From Adlercreutzia caecimuris B7 (GTDB lineage Bacteria; Actinomycetota; Coriobacteriia; Coriobacteriales; Eggerthellaceae), in contig NZ_KE159646.1 of assembly GCF_000403355.2 (NCBI RefSeq), forward strand, positions 328,424 to 392,423: a stretch of DNA of 64,000 nt, read 5' to 3'. Position 1 is the stretch's first letter; the number at the start of each line of letters is the position of its first letter. A program made the translations under genes and the position numbers. Below the pieces are notes generated by a model. The model was given only the letters and a program-made list of their open reading frames with translations, ran no database searches and was not told the DNA's origin. Positions 36,378-44,825 of the stretch are shown here, one piece after another.

Positions 36378-37691
36378 ATGGCATTGCCAATCGTCGCCAT
36401 CGTCGGCCGCCCGAACGTGGGCAAGTCGACGCTGGTCAACCGCATCGCCCAAACGAGCGAGGCCATCGTCCACGAGATGCGCGGCGTCACGCGCGACCGC
36501 AGCTACCACAAGGCCGACTGGAACGGCGTGGAGTTCATGCTCATCGACACCGGCGGCATCGAGATGGGCGGCGACGACGCCTTCCAAGGCTCCATCCGCT
36601 CCCAGGCCTTCGAGGGCGCCCGCGAGGCCGATGTCATCATCTTCCTCGTGGACGGCAAGACCGGTATCAACACCGACGACGAGGAGGTGGCCCGCATCCT
36701 GCAGAAGGCCAAAAAGTCCGTGTTCCTCGCCGTGAACAAGATGGACAACCCCGCCCGCATGGACGAGGTGTGGGAGTTCTACGCGCTCGGCCTGGGCGAC
36801 CCGTGGCCCGTGAGCGCCCAGCACGGCAACGGCACCGGCGACTTGCTCGACGAGGTGGTGGCCGAGCTGCGCAAATGCGACCTCACCCCCGAGGAAGAGG
36901 TGGAGGCCATCAACGTGGCCATCATCGGGCGCCCGAACGCGGGGAAGAGCTCGCTGACCAACAAGCTCACCAACAACGATCGCTCTATCGTGAGCGACGT
37001 GGCCGGCACCACCCGCGATGCCATCGACACGCTGGTGGAGCACGACGGCCAGATGTACCGCATCGTGGACACGGCGGGCCTGCGCCGCAAGAGCCAGATC
37101 GACGAGGACGTGGAGTACTACGGCTTCGTGCGGGCCATGCGCGCCATCGACCGGGCCGACGTGGCCCTGCTCGTCATCGACGGCACCCTGGGGCTTACCA
37201 ACGAGGACCAACGCGTGGCGGGCTATGCCGCCGAGCGCGGCTGCGCCATGGTGATCGTGCTGAACAAGTGGGACATCGTAGAGGGCCCCGAGGCCAAGGA
37301 GAAGATTCGCGAGCGCATCGAGGACCGCATGACGTTCGTCGGCTACGCGCCCGTGGTGGCCATCTCGGCGCTCACGGGCAAGCGCGTCGACCGCATCTGG
37401 AGCGCCATCGACACCGTGTACGCGAACTTCAGCCGCATCATTCCGACAGCGCGCCTGAACACATGGCTTGCCGGCATCCGCGAGACGGGCCACACCGTGT
37501 CGAAGGGCAAGGCCGTGCTGCGCATGAAGTACCTCACCCAGACCGGCACCTGCCCGCCCTACTTCACGTTCTTCGTGAACCGCCCCGATGTGGTGGACGA
37601 CAACTACGAGCGGTACCTGGAGAACCGCATGCGCGAGGCCTTCGACCTCACCGGCACCCCCATCCGCTTCAAGTTCAAGAAGAAGGACTAG
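36378..37691 (+). CDS. der: Ribosome assembly GTPase Der (EngA)
   Basis: 437 residues with the double GTPase plan unique to Der. G1 is GRPNVGKSTLVN (about residue 10) with DTGG and NKMD; the second is GRPNAGKSSLTN (about 182) with DTAG and NKWD. A C-terminal KH-like domain follows (about 350-437). It is needed for 50S subunit maturation. It lies between DUF512 and plsY, and plsY begins four bases after its stop. Confidence 0.96.
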   Translation: MALPIVAIVGRPNVGKSTLVNRIAQTSEAIVHEMRGVTRDRSYHKADWNGVEFMLIDTGGIEMGGDDAFQGSIRSQAFEGAREADVIIFLVDGKTGINTDDEEVARILQKAKKSVFLAVNKMDNPARMDEVWEFYALGLGDPWPVSAQHGNGTGDLLDEVVAELRKCDLTPEEEVEAINVAIIGRPNAGKSSLTNKLTNNDRSIVSDVAGTTRDAIDTLVEHDGQMYRIVDTAGLRRKSQIDEDVEYYGFVRAMRAIDRADVALLVIDGTLGLTNEDQRVAGYAAERGCAMVIVLNKWDIVEGPEAKEKIRERIEDRMTFVGYAPVVAISALTGKRVDRIWSAIDTVYANFSRIIPTARLNTWLAGIRETGHTVSKGKAVLRMKYLTQTGTCPPYFTFFVNRPDVVDDNYERYLENRMREAFDLTGTPIRFKFKKKD

Positions 37692-37694
37692 GCC

Positions 37695-38405
37695 GTGGAC
37701 ACCGTTGTCACCTACTTGATTCTGTCGTTCATCGTCTCGTTCCTGCTGGGGTCTATCCCCTGGGGCGTCATCGTCTCGAAGCTGGCCTTCAAGAAGGACC
37801 TGCGCGACGAGGGAAGCGGCAACATCGGCACCACCAACGCCATGCGCACGCTGGGGAAAGCCGGGGGCGCTGCGGTGTTCGCGCTCGACTTCGGGAAGGG
37901 GCTCTTGTCGGGATGGCTGGCGGCTTACGTGTTCGCGCCGGCGGTGGCCGGGGTGCCCATGGATATTGCCGCCGCCGATGGGGAGCTGCTCCTGGGCATC
38001 TCCTCCAATCCGACTTTGAACCCCGTAGCTCTCTGCATGGCCCTCGCCTTTGCCGGCTGCGCGTTGGGCCACATCTTCAGCCCCTGGTTGAAGTTCCACG
38101 GCGGCAAGGGCATTGCCGTGGCCGCCGCGTGCCTGCTGTTCGTCTACGGGCCCGTGGGCTTCCTCATCGAGGTGGCCGTGTTCGCTGCGGGCGTGCTGGC
38201 CACGCGCTACGTGTCTGTCGGCTCCATCGCCGCCGCGGTGGTATGCCCGCTTCTGGGCCTCTACTTCTACTGGGGCAATTGGGTGGCGTGGGTCATTATC
38301 TTGGCCACGGCGTTGGTGGTCATCTGGGCTCACCGCGCTAACATCGGCCGCCTGCGCGCCGGCACCGAGAACCGCATCGGCAGCAAGAAGAAGGTCGCAC
38401 AATAA
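37695..38405 (+). CDS. plsY: Acyl-phosphate:glycerol-3-phosphate acyltransferase
   Basis: 236 residues, somewhat longer than the usual 200, with five or six membrane segments. The conserved loops are GSGNIGTTNAMRTLG and LGHIFSPWLKFHGGKGIA. It transfers the acyl group from acyl-phosphate (made by PlsX, also in this window) to glycerol-3-phosphate. The start is GTG. gpsA, which makes the glycerol-3-phosphate, follows after a foldback element. Confidence 0.94.
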   Translation: MDTVVTYLILSFIVSFLLGSIPWGVIVSKLAFKKDLRDEGSGNIGTTNAMRTLGKAGGAAVFALDFGKGLLSGWLAAYVFAPAVAGVPMDIAAADGELLLGISSNPTLNPVALCMALAFAGCALGHIFSPWLKFHGGKGIAVAAACLLFVYGPVGFLIEVAVFAAGVLATRYVSVGSIAAAVVCPLLGLYFYWGNWVAWVIILATALVVIWAHRANIGRLRAGTENRIGSKKKVAQ

Positions 38406-38430
38406 AATTTTCAACCATGGTCGGCGTAGA

Positions 38431-38542
38431 GGGAACACAGGGTGTTCTGACCGAGCGAGTTCCGCAGCGACTGAAACAGGACTAAACGTCCTGTTTCACA
38501 AAGCGAGGACTGTTTGAGCGAATCAGAATACCGCGTGGTCCC
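38431..38542 (+). repeat. Foldback element, copy 4
   Basis: Outer arms 38431-38450 and 38523-38542 pair at about 16 of 20 bases, the least perfect of the family. The core strands are conserved, and the inner stem TGAAACAGGAC/GTCCTGTTTCA is perfect. It begins 25 bases after plsY. Confidence 0.88.
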
Positions 38543-38575
38543 GACGGGCGGGGATTTACGAGGAAGGAACTGATC

Positions 38576-39574
38576 ATGAAAGTAGCCGTTATCGGAGCCG
38601 GCAGTTGGGGGACGGCACTGGCGTTGGTGCTGGCCGAGGCCGGGCACGACGTGATGCTCTGGGCCCGCACGGCCGAGGTGGCCCGGGCGATCAACGCCGA
38701 GCATCGCAACCCGCGCTATCTGTCCGACTACCGCCTGCCCGACGCCATCCGCGCCACCTCAGACTACGCCGAGGCGTGCGAGGGCGCCGAGGCCGTGGTC
38801 GTCGTGACCCCGTCGGCGGCCCTGCGCTCTGTGGCCCGCGATCTGGCTGCGCTGATCGCACCCGATACGCCTATCGTCATCTGCTCCAAGGGCGTGGAAG
38901 AGGCAACGGGTCTTCTGCCCATCGACACCTTCGCCGCCGAGCTGGGAGCGCCCGAGCGCCTGGCGGTGCTGTCGGGCCCCACCCATGCCGAGGAGGTCAT
39001 CTGCCGCAAGCCCTCGGCCGCCGTGGTGGCCAGCGTTTCGGAGGCGACGGCGCTGTTCTTCCGCGATCTGTTCGCCACCCGTTTCTTCCGCACCTACACC
39101 TCCGACGATCCCGTGGGCGTGGAGCTGTGCGCCGCCTTCAAGAACGTCATCGCCATCGCCGTGGGCATCAGCTACGGCATGGGATTTGGCGACAACACGG
39201 CGGCCCTGCTCATCACCCGCGGTCTGGCCGAGATGAGCCGCATGGTAGTGGCTGCCGGCGGCGAGGCCCTCACCTGCATGGGTTTGGGGGGTGCCGGCGA
39301 CATGGTGGTCACCTGCATGTCCCAGCACTCGCGCAACCGCCGCTTCGGCGAGCAGTACGTGGCCCGGGGCCTTACCCTGGACGACTTCACGGCCCAGACC
39401 CACATGGTGGTGGAAGGGGCCATCGCCTGCAAGACCCTGCGCACCTTGGAGGAGCGCTACGGGGTGGAGCTGCCCCTGACCGACACGGTACGCAGCGTGG
39501 TGTGGGAGGCCGTGAGCCCCCGCGAGGCCGCCGCCGCCCTCATCGACCGGCCCCTCAAGTCCGAGTTCTACTAG
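38576..39574 (+). CDS. gpsA: Glycerol-3-phosphate dehydrogenase (NAD(P)+)
   Basis: 332 residues. Rossmann motif VIGAGSWGTALALVLA, then SGPTHAEEV, and the catalytic-Lys region AAFKNVIAIAVGISYGMGFGDNT, all typical. It makes sn-glycerol-3-phosphate for phospholipids. GAGGAAGGAA precedes the ATG. It is the last gene of the operon before a 580-base gap. Confidence 0.95.
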   Translation: MKVAVIGAGSWGTALALVLAEAGHDVMLWARTAEVARAINAEHRNPRYLSDYRLPDAIRATSDYAEACEGAEAVVVVTPSAALRSVARDLAALIAPDTPIVICSKGVEEATGLLPIDTFAAELGAPERLAVLSGPTHAEEVICRKPSAAVVASVSEATALFFRDLFATRFFRTYTSDDPVGVELCAAFKNVIAIAVGISYGMGFGDNTAALLITRGLAEMSRMVVAAGGEALTCMGLGGAGDMVVTCMSQHSRNRRFGEQYVARGLTLDDFTAQTHMVVEGAIACKTLRTLEERYGVELPLTDTVRSVVWEAVSPREAAAALIDRPLKSEFY

Positions 39575-39592
39575 GCTGATTGCGGGTCGTCC

Positions 39593-39711
39593 GGCGCGAG
39601 ATGCGGGGTGGGGGCGCCGTGCTCAAACAGTCCTCGCTCGGCGGAAATGCCCACTGGGCATTTCCGTTCGCTGCGGAACTGCGCGCGGACCCCCGCCCCG
39701 CATCTCGCGCC
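39593..39711 (-). repeat. Foldback element, copy 5
   Basis: The longest copy. Outer arms 39593-39619 and 39686-39711 start with a perfect 16-base pairing and stay mostly paired for about 25. The inner palindrome GGAAATGCC/GGCATTTCC is the same as in copy 3. Core strands are read on the minus strand; the AGCGAG at the left end is altered to GCGCGC. Confidence 0.88.
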
Positions 39712-39792
39712 TGCTTCTCCAATACTGAATTGTTCACCTGCATTATCAGGTTTCGCCTGGTAAACGATGCGCATACGTCGGCGCAACCGACG

Positions 39793-39828
39793 GGCCTTCT
39801 CGCTATTGGGGAAGCGAGAAGGCCTTAT
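39793..39828 (+). terminator. Terminator downstream of gpsA
   Basis: Perfect 12-pair stem GGCCTTCTCGCT/AGCGAGAAGGCC, loop of eight, then TTATTGTT. Confidence 0.65.
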
Positions 39829-40014
39829 TGTTGTCATCAGCCGAGCGGGGAGGGCGCGAAAGCGAATCCGATCCGCGCGGATCTTGACAACATACCCAGA
39901 GCTTCCGTCGCACCGTCTCCTGCGTGAACCCTCCTCTCTCCTCTCTCTCAAAACCCTCGCGGCGGAAACCAAGTCCATGCGCACGTTTCCCCTTCTCCTC
40001 CGTGCGTACTGCGT

Positions 40015-40053
40015 TGCGGCCCTCCGGTTCCCCTGCCGGAGGGTCGCTTTTTT
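40015..40053 (+). terminator. Strong terminator with no gene before it
   Basis: Twelve-pair stem GCGGCCCTCCGG/CCGGAGGGTCGC (one wobble) and seven T residues. Confidence 0.85.
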
Positions 40054-40157
40054 TATGGGAGAAATTGCCTGTCACCAGGGGAGCGGCGGTTTTGCTCTTG
40101 CAGTTTTCCCTCTGATACCGTACCGTTATCAAATGCTCGAATGAGGAGGAGGCTGTG

Positions 40158-42743
40158 GTGGAAAGCGAAGCGAAGAACGGCCATAAGAGGGCCTTTGGCC
40201 GTTGGGTCATCGTCGTCCTTGCGATCTTCGTCGCCATGGGCGCCTCCATTTACGGGGTGGCGCGGCAGACTTACGACGATATGTCCGAAGCCGCTATTCA
40301 GAACCTCAACGAGAATCTGAACCTCATCGAGAACACCGTCGAGGCCATTATGCGCAGCGAGGCGGAGTTCCAGGAGCTCATCGCCGAGGAGATCGCCGCG
40401 GCACCCGATCCCGAGGCCTACATCCTCAACCTGCGCAACAACGATACCACGGCCAAGCTGTCGGTGGTGCCCGCAGGCGCGAGCGAGGGGATCTCCAACG
40501 ACGGCGAGCCGTTCAGTCCCGCCGATCTCGATTTCTCCGCCGGCGGCACGGTTATGGGGCTGCCTATCTCCCAGTCCTATGTCAACCATCTGGGCACCTG
40601 GGCCTACACCATCGCCTGCCCCATCGAGCGCGATGGCGAGACGGTGGGCACTCTGTACGCCGAGTACGTCTACGACGCCATCGAGCGATCCTTGCCCGAG
40701 GGCTTCTACGACAAGCAGGCGGTTCTGTACCTGATGGATGCCACGAGCGAGCGTTTCGTGCTGAAGCCTGCGGGCATGGGGGAGCGCGATGCGGGGCATT
40801 TGAACTTGGAGGACTTCTACCGGGCCAACAACGTGCTGGACGAGGAGACGCTGGCCCTCGTGGAGGGCGGCATCGCCGACAAGTCCTCCGTCATGTTCGC
40901 CCACCAGGTGAAGGACCGCGATTCGCTGTGCTACCTGTGGTCCATCAACGGGGGCACCACCTATCTGGTAGGCTACGTGCCCATGACTGCCATTCAGAAG
41001 GAAGCCGACGCGGTCAACACCGCCATCGCCCTCGTCATCGCCATTGCAGTGGCGGCCTTCGTGCTGTGCGTCGTCATCTACGCCTACAATCGCCGCCGGC
41101 AGCTCCAGCTGCAGAAGGCCCAGGAGGCGGAGCGGGCCCTTCACAACGAGCAGCTGACTCGGGCCCTCCAGGCGGCCGAGGTGGCCAACGAGTCGAAGTC
41201 GGCCTTCCTCGCCAATATGTCCCACGACATCCGCACGCCTATGAACGCGGTGCTCGGCTTCACCACCATCATCGCCAAGGAGGCCGATGACCCGGCTAAG
41301 GTACGGGACTGCGCCAGCAAGATCATGGCCTCGGGGCGCCACCTGCTCGACCTCATCAACGATGTGCTCGACATCTCCAAGATCGAGAGCGGCAAGGCCA
41401 CCATGACCCTGACCGAGTTCAACTTGGGCGACTCCCTCGTGGCCGTGGAGTCCATCATCGGTCCCATGGCCCGCGACAAGCACCAGACCTTCCGCACCGA
41501 GATCGCGGGCGTGAACCACGAGCGCGTGATCGGGGATGAGACCCACCTGAACCAGATCCTCATCAACCTCTTGTCCAATGCCGTGAAGTACACCCCGGAA
41601 GGGGGGCATATCTGCCTGCGCTTCATCGGCCTGGCGCAGCACTCCAGCCAGTTCGAGCGCATCCGCATCGAGGTGGAGGACGACGGCTACGGCATGACCC
41701 CGGAGTTTCTGGCCACTATCTTCGATTCCTTCACGCGGGCCGAGAACAGCACCACCAACAAGGTGCAGGGCACGGGTCTGGGCATGTCCATCACCAAGAG
41801 TCTCGTGGAGCTCATGGGCGGCACCATCGAGGCCGAGAGCACCGAAGGGGTCGGCTCGCTGTTCCGAGTCGATCTGGAGCTGCGCATTCCCGACGAGCAG
41901 GCCCAGGGCTTCTTCTGGCGTTCGCAGGACATCGACGCCATGCTCGTGGTGGATCCCACGGCCGCCGGCCGCGAGACCGCGCAGCGCCAGATGGAGGGCA
42001 CCGGCGTGCGGGTGGATGCGGTGCCGTCGGTGGAGGAGGCCCTCGCCCGAGCCGAGGCGGCCGCGCCGACGGGCGGCTACCAGATCGTCCTCATCTGCTG
42101 CGACGTGCTCGGCTCCGCTTGCCTGGAGGCGGCCGGTGCCCTGCGCTCGGCGGCAGGGGCGGCCGACGATCGGTCGGTGCCCCTCGTGTTCGTGCTGGAT
42201 CACAACTTCGATGTGGAGGAGGGCCTGACCCTGCCGCCGTGGGCCGGCGTGCTCACGCGCCCCTTCTTCCTCTCCACCTTAAGGCGCAAGGTGGAGGACA
42301 TCATCGGAGCGGGGCAAGCCGACGCGGCCGCGGCCTACGACGCAGTCCTTCAGGGTAAGCACTTCCTGGCCGCCGAGGACAACTTCCTGAATGCCGGCAT
42401 CCTGAGCGAGCTGCTGGAGCTGGAGGGCGCCACGGTGGAAATCGTGGAGAACGGCCGGCTCGCCGTGGAGCGCTTCGAGACCTGCGAGCCCGGGGAGTTC
42501 GACGCCATCCTCATGGACGTGCAGATGCCCGTGATGAACGGCCACGCCGCGACCCGCGCCATACGCGCTCTGGAGCGCCCCGATGCCCGCACCATCCCCA
42601 TCATTGCCATGACGGCCGATGCCTTCGTCGAGGACGAGAAGGCGGCCCTTGCCGCCGGCATGAGCGCCCATGTGGCGAAGCCTTTGGAGATCGGCGACTT
42701 GAAGCGGGTCGTCGATCTCCTTGTCGAGAAAGGACGGTCATGA
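40158..42743 (+). CDS. Hybrid sensor histidine kinase with pseudo-receiver and receiver, pair 2
   Basis: 861 residues. TM1 is at about 15-35, an extracellular sensor at about 36-290, TM2 at about 293-315, and a short coiled coil before HisKA with SHDIRTPMNAV (His near 356). The HATPase domain has NLLSNAVKYTPEGG, DDGYGMTPEF and GTGLGMSITKS. A first receiver-like domain (about 590-715) has Cys where the acceptor Asp should be (IVLICCDVLG), so it is a pseudo-receiver. A second, complete receiver (about 735-855) has AEDN, MDVQMPVMNG and AKPLE. Two GTG codons are possible at 40155 and 40158; the second has better spacing from AGGAGGAGG. The stop overlaps the next gene (ATGA). Confidence 0.88.
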   Translation: MESEAKNGHKRAFGRWVIVVLAIFVAMGASIYGVARQTYDDMSEAAIQNLNENLNLIENTVEAIMRSEAEFQELIAEEIAAAPDPEAYILNLRNNDTTAKLSVVPAGASEGISNDGEPFSPADLDFSAGGTVMGLPISQSYVNHLGTWAYTIACPIERDGETVGTLYAEYVYDAIERSLPEGFYDKQAVLYLMDATSERFVLKPAGMGERDAGHLNLEDFYRANNVLDEETLALVEGGIADKSSVMFAHQVKDRDSLCYLWSINGGTTYLVGYVPMTAIQKEADAVNTAIALVIAIAVAAFVLCVVIYAYNRRRQLQLQKAQEAERALHNEQLTRALQAAEVANESKSAFLANMSHDIRTPMNAVLGFTTIIAKEADDPAKVRDCASKIMASGRHLLDLINDVLDISKIESGKATMTLTEFNLGDSLVAVESIIGPMARDKHQTFRTEIAGVNHERVIGDETHLNQILINLLSNAVKYTPEGGHICLRFIGLAQHSSQFERIRIEVEDDGYGMTPEFLATIFDSFTRAENSTTNKVQGTGLGMSITKSLVELMGGTIEAESTEGVGSLFRVDLELRIPDEQAQGFFWRSQDIDAMLVVDPTAAGRETAQRQMEGTGVRVDAVPSVEEALARAEAAAPTGGYQIVLICCDVLGSACLEAAGALRSAAGAADDRSVPLVFVLDHNFDVEEGLTLPPWAGVLTRPFFLSTLRRKVEDIIGAGQADAAAAYDAVLQGKHFLAAEDNFLNAGILSELLELEGATVEIVENGRLAVERFETCEPGEFDAILMDVQMPVMNGHAATRAIRALERPDARTIPIIAMTADAFVEDEKAALAAGMSAHVAKPLEIGDLKRVVDLLVEKGRS

Positions 42744-44065
42744 TCCAGCAGCGTGGGAGCCTGCGCCGCCGCATCGTCAGCGGTGCCGTGGCGGTCTTCG
42801 CGGCCCTGACCCTGGTTGCCTGTGGGAGCGGCGAGGGGACGCGGAATCTGGCCGTGCACGATGAGGGCGACGACGGCCCGGTGGTGAACTTCTTCAGCCC
42901 TATGGAGAAGGTCAGCCCCGATGCCGAGAACACAGCCCGCACCGCCAGCGACCAGACCATCGCCATGGCCGAGCAGGCCCTGGGCCTGACCGTGGCCTAC
43001 CGCACCTACACCGCCGAGGACTACCAGGATAAGACCTATGATGAAGTGTGCCTCGATCGGGTGCGCAGCGCCAGGGACGATCTGTACCTGCTGAACTCCG
43101 ACGTCATTGTGGCCCTGGGCTCCGAGGGCAAGCTTGCCGACTTGTCGGGGCTCTCCTCTGCCCAGAACCTGCGCGAGGAGGTGCGCGTGTCCAACACCGT
43201 GGACGGCAAGCTGGTGGCCATACCCCAGGAGGTGGTGGCCTACGGCCTGTTCGTGAACAAGGACATCTTCAAGGAATGCGGGCTTGCCCTGCCGAGCACC
43301 CCGGATGAGTTTCTCGCGGCCTGCCGCGTTCTGAAGGAGAAGGGCTATGACGTGCCCTTAGGGGCCAACCGCTGGTGGCTTGAGACCTTCGTCTTCGCCC
43401 AGGCCTACGCCGATTTGTACAACGGCGGCGACATCGAGGCCGAGGTGGCCGCCTTGAACGCTGGCGAGGCCCGCTACAGCGACTACATGCGCCCGGGCTT
43501 CGAGTTTCTGAAGAAGCTGGTGGATGCCGGCTACATCGATGCGGGCAACGCACTTAGGAGCGAGGCCTTCGAGGGGGCCGGCGAGGGAGCTGACTTCATG
43601 GCGGGGAAGAGCCCCATGGTGGTGGCCTACTGGGGCGCGGCGAATACCGATACCGCCTACGGCAACCCCTCTTTCGCTATGGAGGTGATCGGCTTCCCGA
43701 GCGAGCGCGGTCCCATGCCCGTGCTGTCCATGACCGGCTACGGGGTGGCCTCCGATGCCGAGCACGGCGAGGAGGCCCTGGCGGCTATGGATGTGATGCT
43801 CTCCGACGAGGCCCTGCGGCTGTACGCCGAGACGAACCGCGTTATCTCGCCCTCCAAGAACGTGGTCGTGGATTGCGCAGAGCCGCTACGGCCCCTGAAC
43901 GATCTGGTGCAGGCCGATACCTACGTGCTGGCTTCCAACGCCGCCATGGACGTGGAGCAATGGGGCAACGTGTGCCTTATCGTGCGCGACCTTTTGGCCG
44001 GCGCATCGGTGGACGAGTGTATGGCGAAGCTGGACGCGCTGCAGGACGCGGCGCTCGCGGCATAG
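42740..44065 (+). CDS. Extracellular solute-binding lipoprotein (family 1), pair 2
   Basis: 441 residues. Signal peptide with lipobox LVAC (Cys28), then a family 1 solute-binding domain (VIVALGSEGKLADLSGL, VAIPQEVVAYGLFVNKDIF, KSPMVVAYWGAANTDTAYG). It overlaps the kinase by four bases, exactly as in pair 1, and again no permease or ATPase gene is nearby. I infer that it gives ligand information to the upstream kinase. Unlike the pair 1 protein it has a Sec-type rather than a Tat-type signal. The ligand is unknown. Confidence 0.8.
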   Translation: MIQQRGSLRRRIVSGAVAVFAALTLVACGSGEGTRNLAVHDEGDDGPVVNFFSPMEKVSPDAENTARTASDQTIAMAEQALGLTVAYRTYTAEDYQDKTYDEVCLDRVRSARDDLYLLNSDVIVALGSEGKLADLSGLSSAQNLREEVRVSNTVDGKLVAIPQEVVAYGLFVNKDIFKECGLALPSTPDEFLAACRVLKEKGYDVPLGANRWWLETFVFAQAYADLYNGGDIEAEVAALNAGEARYSDYMRPGFEFLKKLVDAGYIDAGNALRSEAFEGAGEGADFMAGKSPMVVAYWGAANTDTAYGNPSFAMEVIGFPSERGPMPVLSMTGYGVASDAEHGEEALAAMDVMLSDEALRLYAETNRVISPSKNVVVDCAEPLRPLNDLVQADTYVLASNAAMDVEQWGNVCLIVRDLLAGASVDECMAKLDALQDAALAA

Positions 44066-44087
44066 GCTGTAGGTCGGCACCGTCGAT

Positions 44088-44231
44088 TCTGGTGCAAAAG
44101 TTCGGTTCTGGTGCAGAACGCCGTGCCAGCAGCCCGCTTCTCGCCGTTTATGATGCGAAAATGATGCATATCGACGGAAAAAAATCGGATAGGTGCTGCT
44201 TCGTGCACCGAAAACGAACTTTCGTGCCAAA
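44088..44231. repeat. Long inverted repeat between the pair 2 lipoprotein and the MGMT-like gene
   Basis: The region 44088-44118 is the imperfect complement of 44202-44231. AAAGTTCG/CGAACTTT and GGTGCA/TGCACC pair exactly. The spacer is AT-rich. It lies between convergent gene ends and may serve as a shared transcription barrier, though no T-run is placed for that. Confidence 0.6.
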
Positions 44232-44249
44232 AAAGAGAGGCGCTATCCG

Positions 44250-44711
44250 CTACCGAGCGTTTTGCCGTTCGAGGTTCAGAAGGGCGGTTGCTACGGGGCT
44301 GACGGGTTTGCCGGCTGCCGTGACGATGCGGTGCGTGGGGATGATCAGCGCCAGGGGGCTCTTCCTCACGGCCGCGCCCACGGTGCGGAAGGACTCGGGC
44401 GCGCCGAGGGCACCGGCCAGCTCGCGGGTGGTGCGCACCTGACCGTAGGGGATGCGCGCCACGGCTTCCCACGCCTCTTTCTGGAAGGGGGTGCCCGCGG
44501 CTGCCCACGGCACGGTGAAGGCCGTCCGCTTGCCGGAAAGGTATTCCATGATCTCGGTGGCGCATCGATTGGACACCGCGCTCGGGCGGCGCTTGCCGGG
44601 AAGGGCCGCCTCGCCGAGGACGATGGCGGTGACCGACGTCCCGTCGGCGCCGATGGTCACCGGGCCGAAGGCGGTGGGGTAGGTGAAGAAGGTGCGTGCG
44701 TCGCAGGCCAC
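44250..44711 (-). CDS. MGMT/Ogt-like protein lacking the acceptor cysteine (alkyltransferase-like)
   Basis: 153 residues. It has the O6-alkylguanine-DNA alkyltransferase C-terminal domain: GTPFQKEAWEAVARIPYGQV (helix-turn-helix region), FRTVGAAVRKSPLALIIP, then THRIV. The active-site PCHRV is here PTHRI: the codon is ACG, Thr instead of the alkyl-accepting Cys. Such proteins (ATL type, usually Trp at this site) bind alkylated DNA and flag it for excision repair; they cannot repair directly. I start at GTG 44711, which has GAGGAG before it; the upstream ATG at 44756 lies inside the -10 box. Confidence 0.8.
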   Translation of the reverse strand: MACDARTFFTYPTAFGPVTIGADGTSVTAIVLGEAALPGKRRPSAVSNRCATEIMEYLSGKRTAFTVPWAAAGTPFQKEAWEAVARIPYGQVRTTRELAGALGAPESFRTVGAAVRKSPLALIIPTHRIVTAAGKPVSPVATALLNLERQNAR

Positions 44712-44754
44712 GGGCGCTCCTCGCTCTTGGGATGCAGGTTTGCCGCTGTCGCCC

Positions 44755-44760
44755 ATTATA
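44755..44760 (-). promoter_or_regulatory. -10 box of the MGMT-like gene
   Basis: Perfect TATAAT on the minus strand, about 44 bases before the chosen GTG start. The -35 match is weak. Confidence 0.5.
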
Positions 44761-44825
44761 CGCCGCCGCTTGCGACTGGTGCGCTAGAATAGCGTCACTG
44801 GAACTTCGCGAGATGAGGATGCGCC

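Larger units (their letters stand above)
39575..40157. other. 580-base gap after gpsA: foldback copy 5 and two terminators
   Basis: No convincing gene. It holds copy 5 (39593-39711), a terminator (39793-39828), a pyrimidine-rich stretch (39920-39995) and a second, strong terminator (40015-40053). A TTGACA at 39894 has no matching -10. A short transcript ending at 40053 is possible. Confidence 0.5.

Noticed and set aside
39571-39984. A 137-codon minus-strand frame in the gap after gpsA
   Set aside because: It crosses foldback copy 5 and a terminator stem, has Arg-rich noise and no ribosome site.
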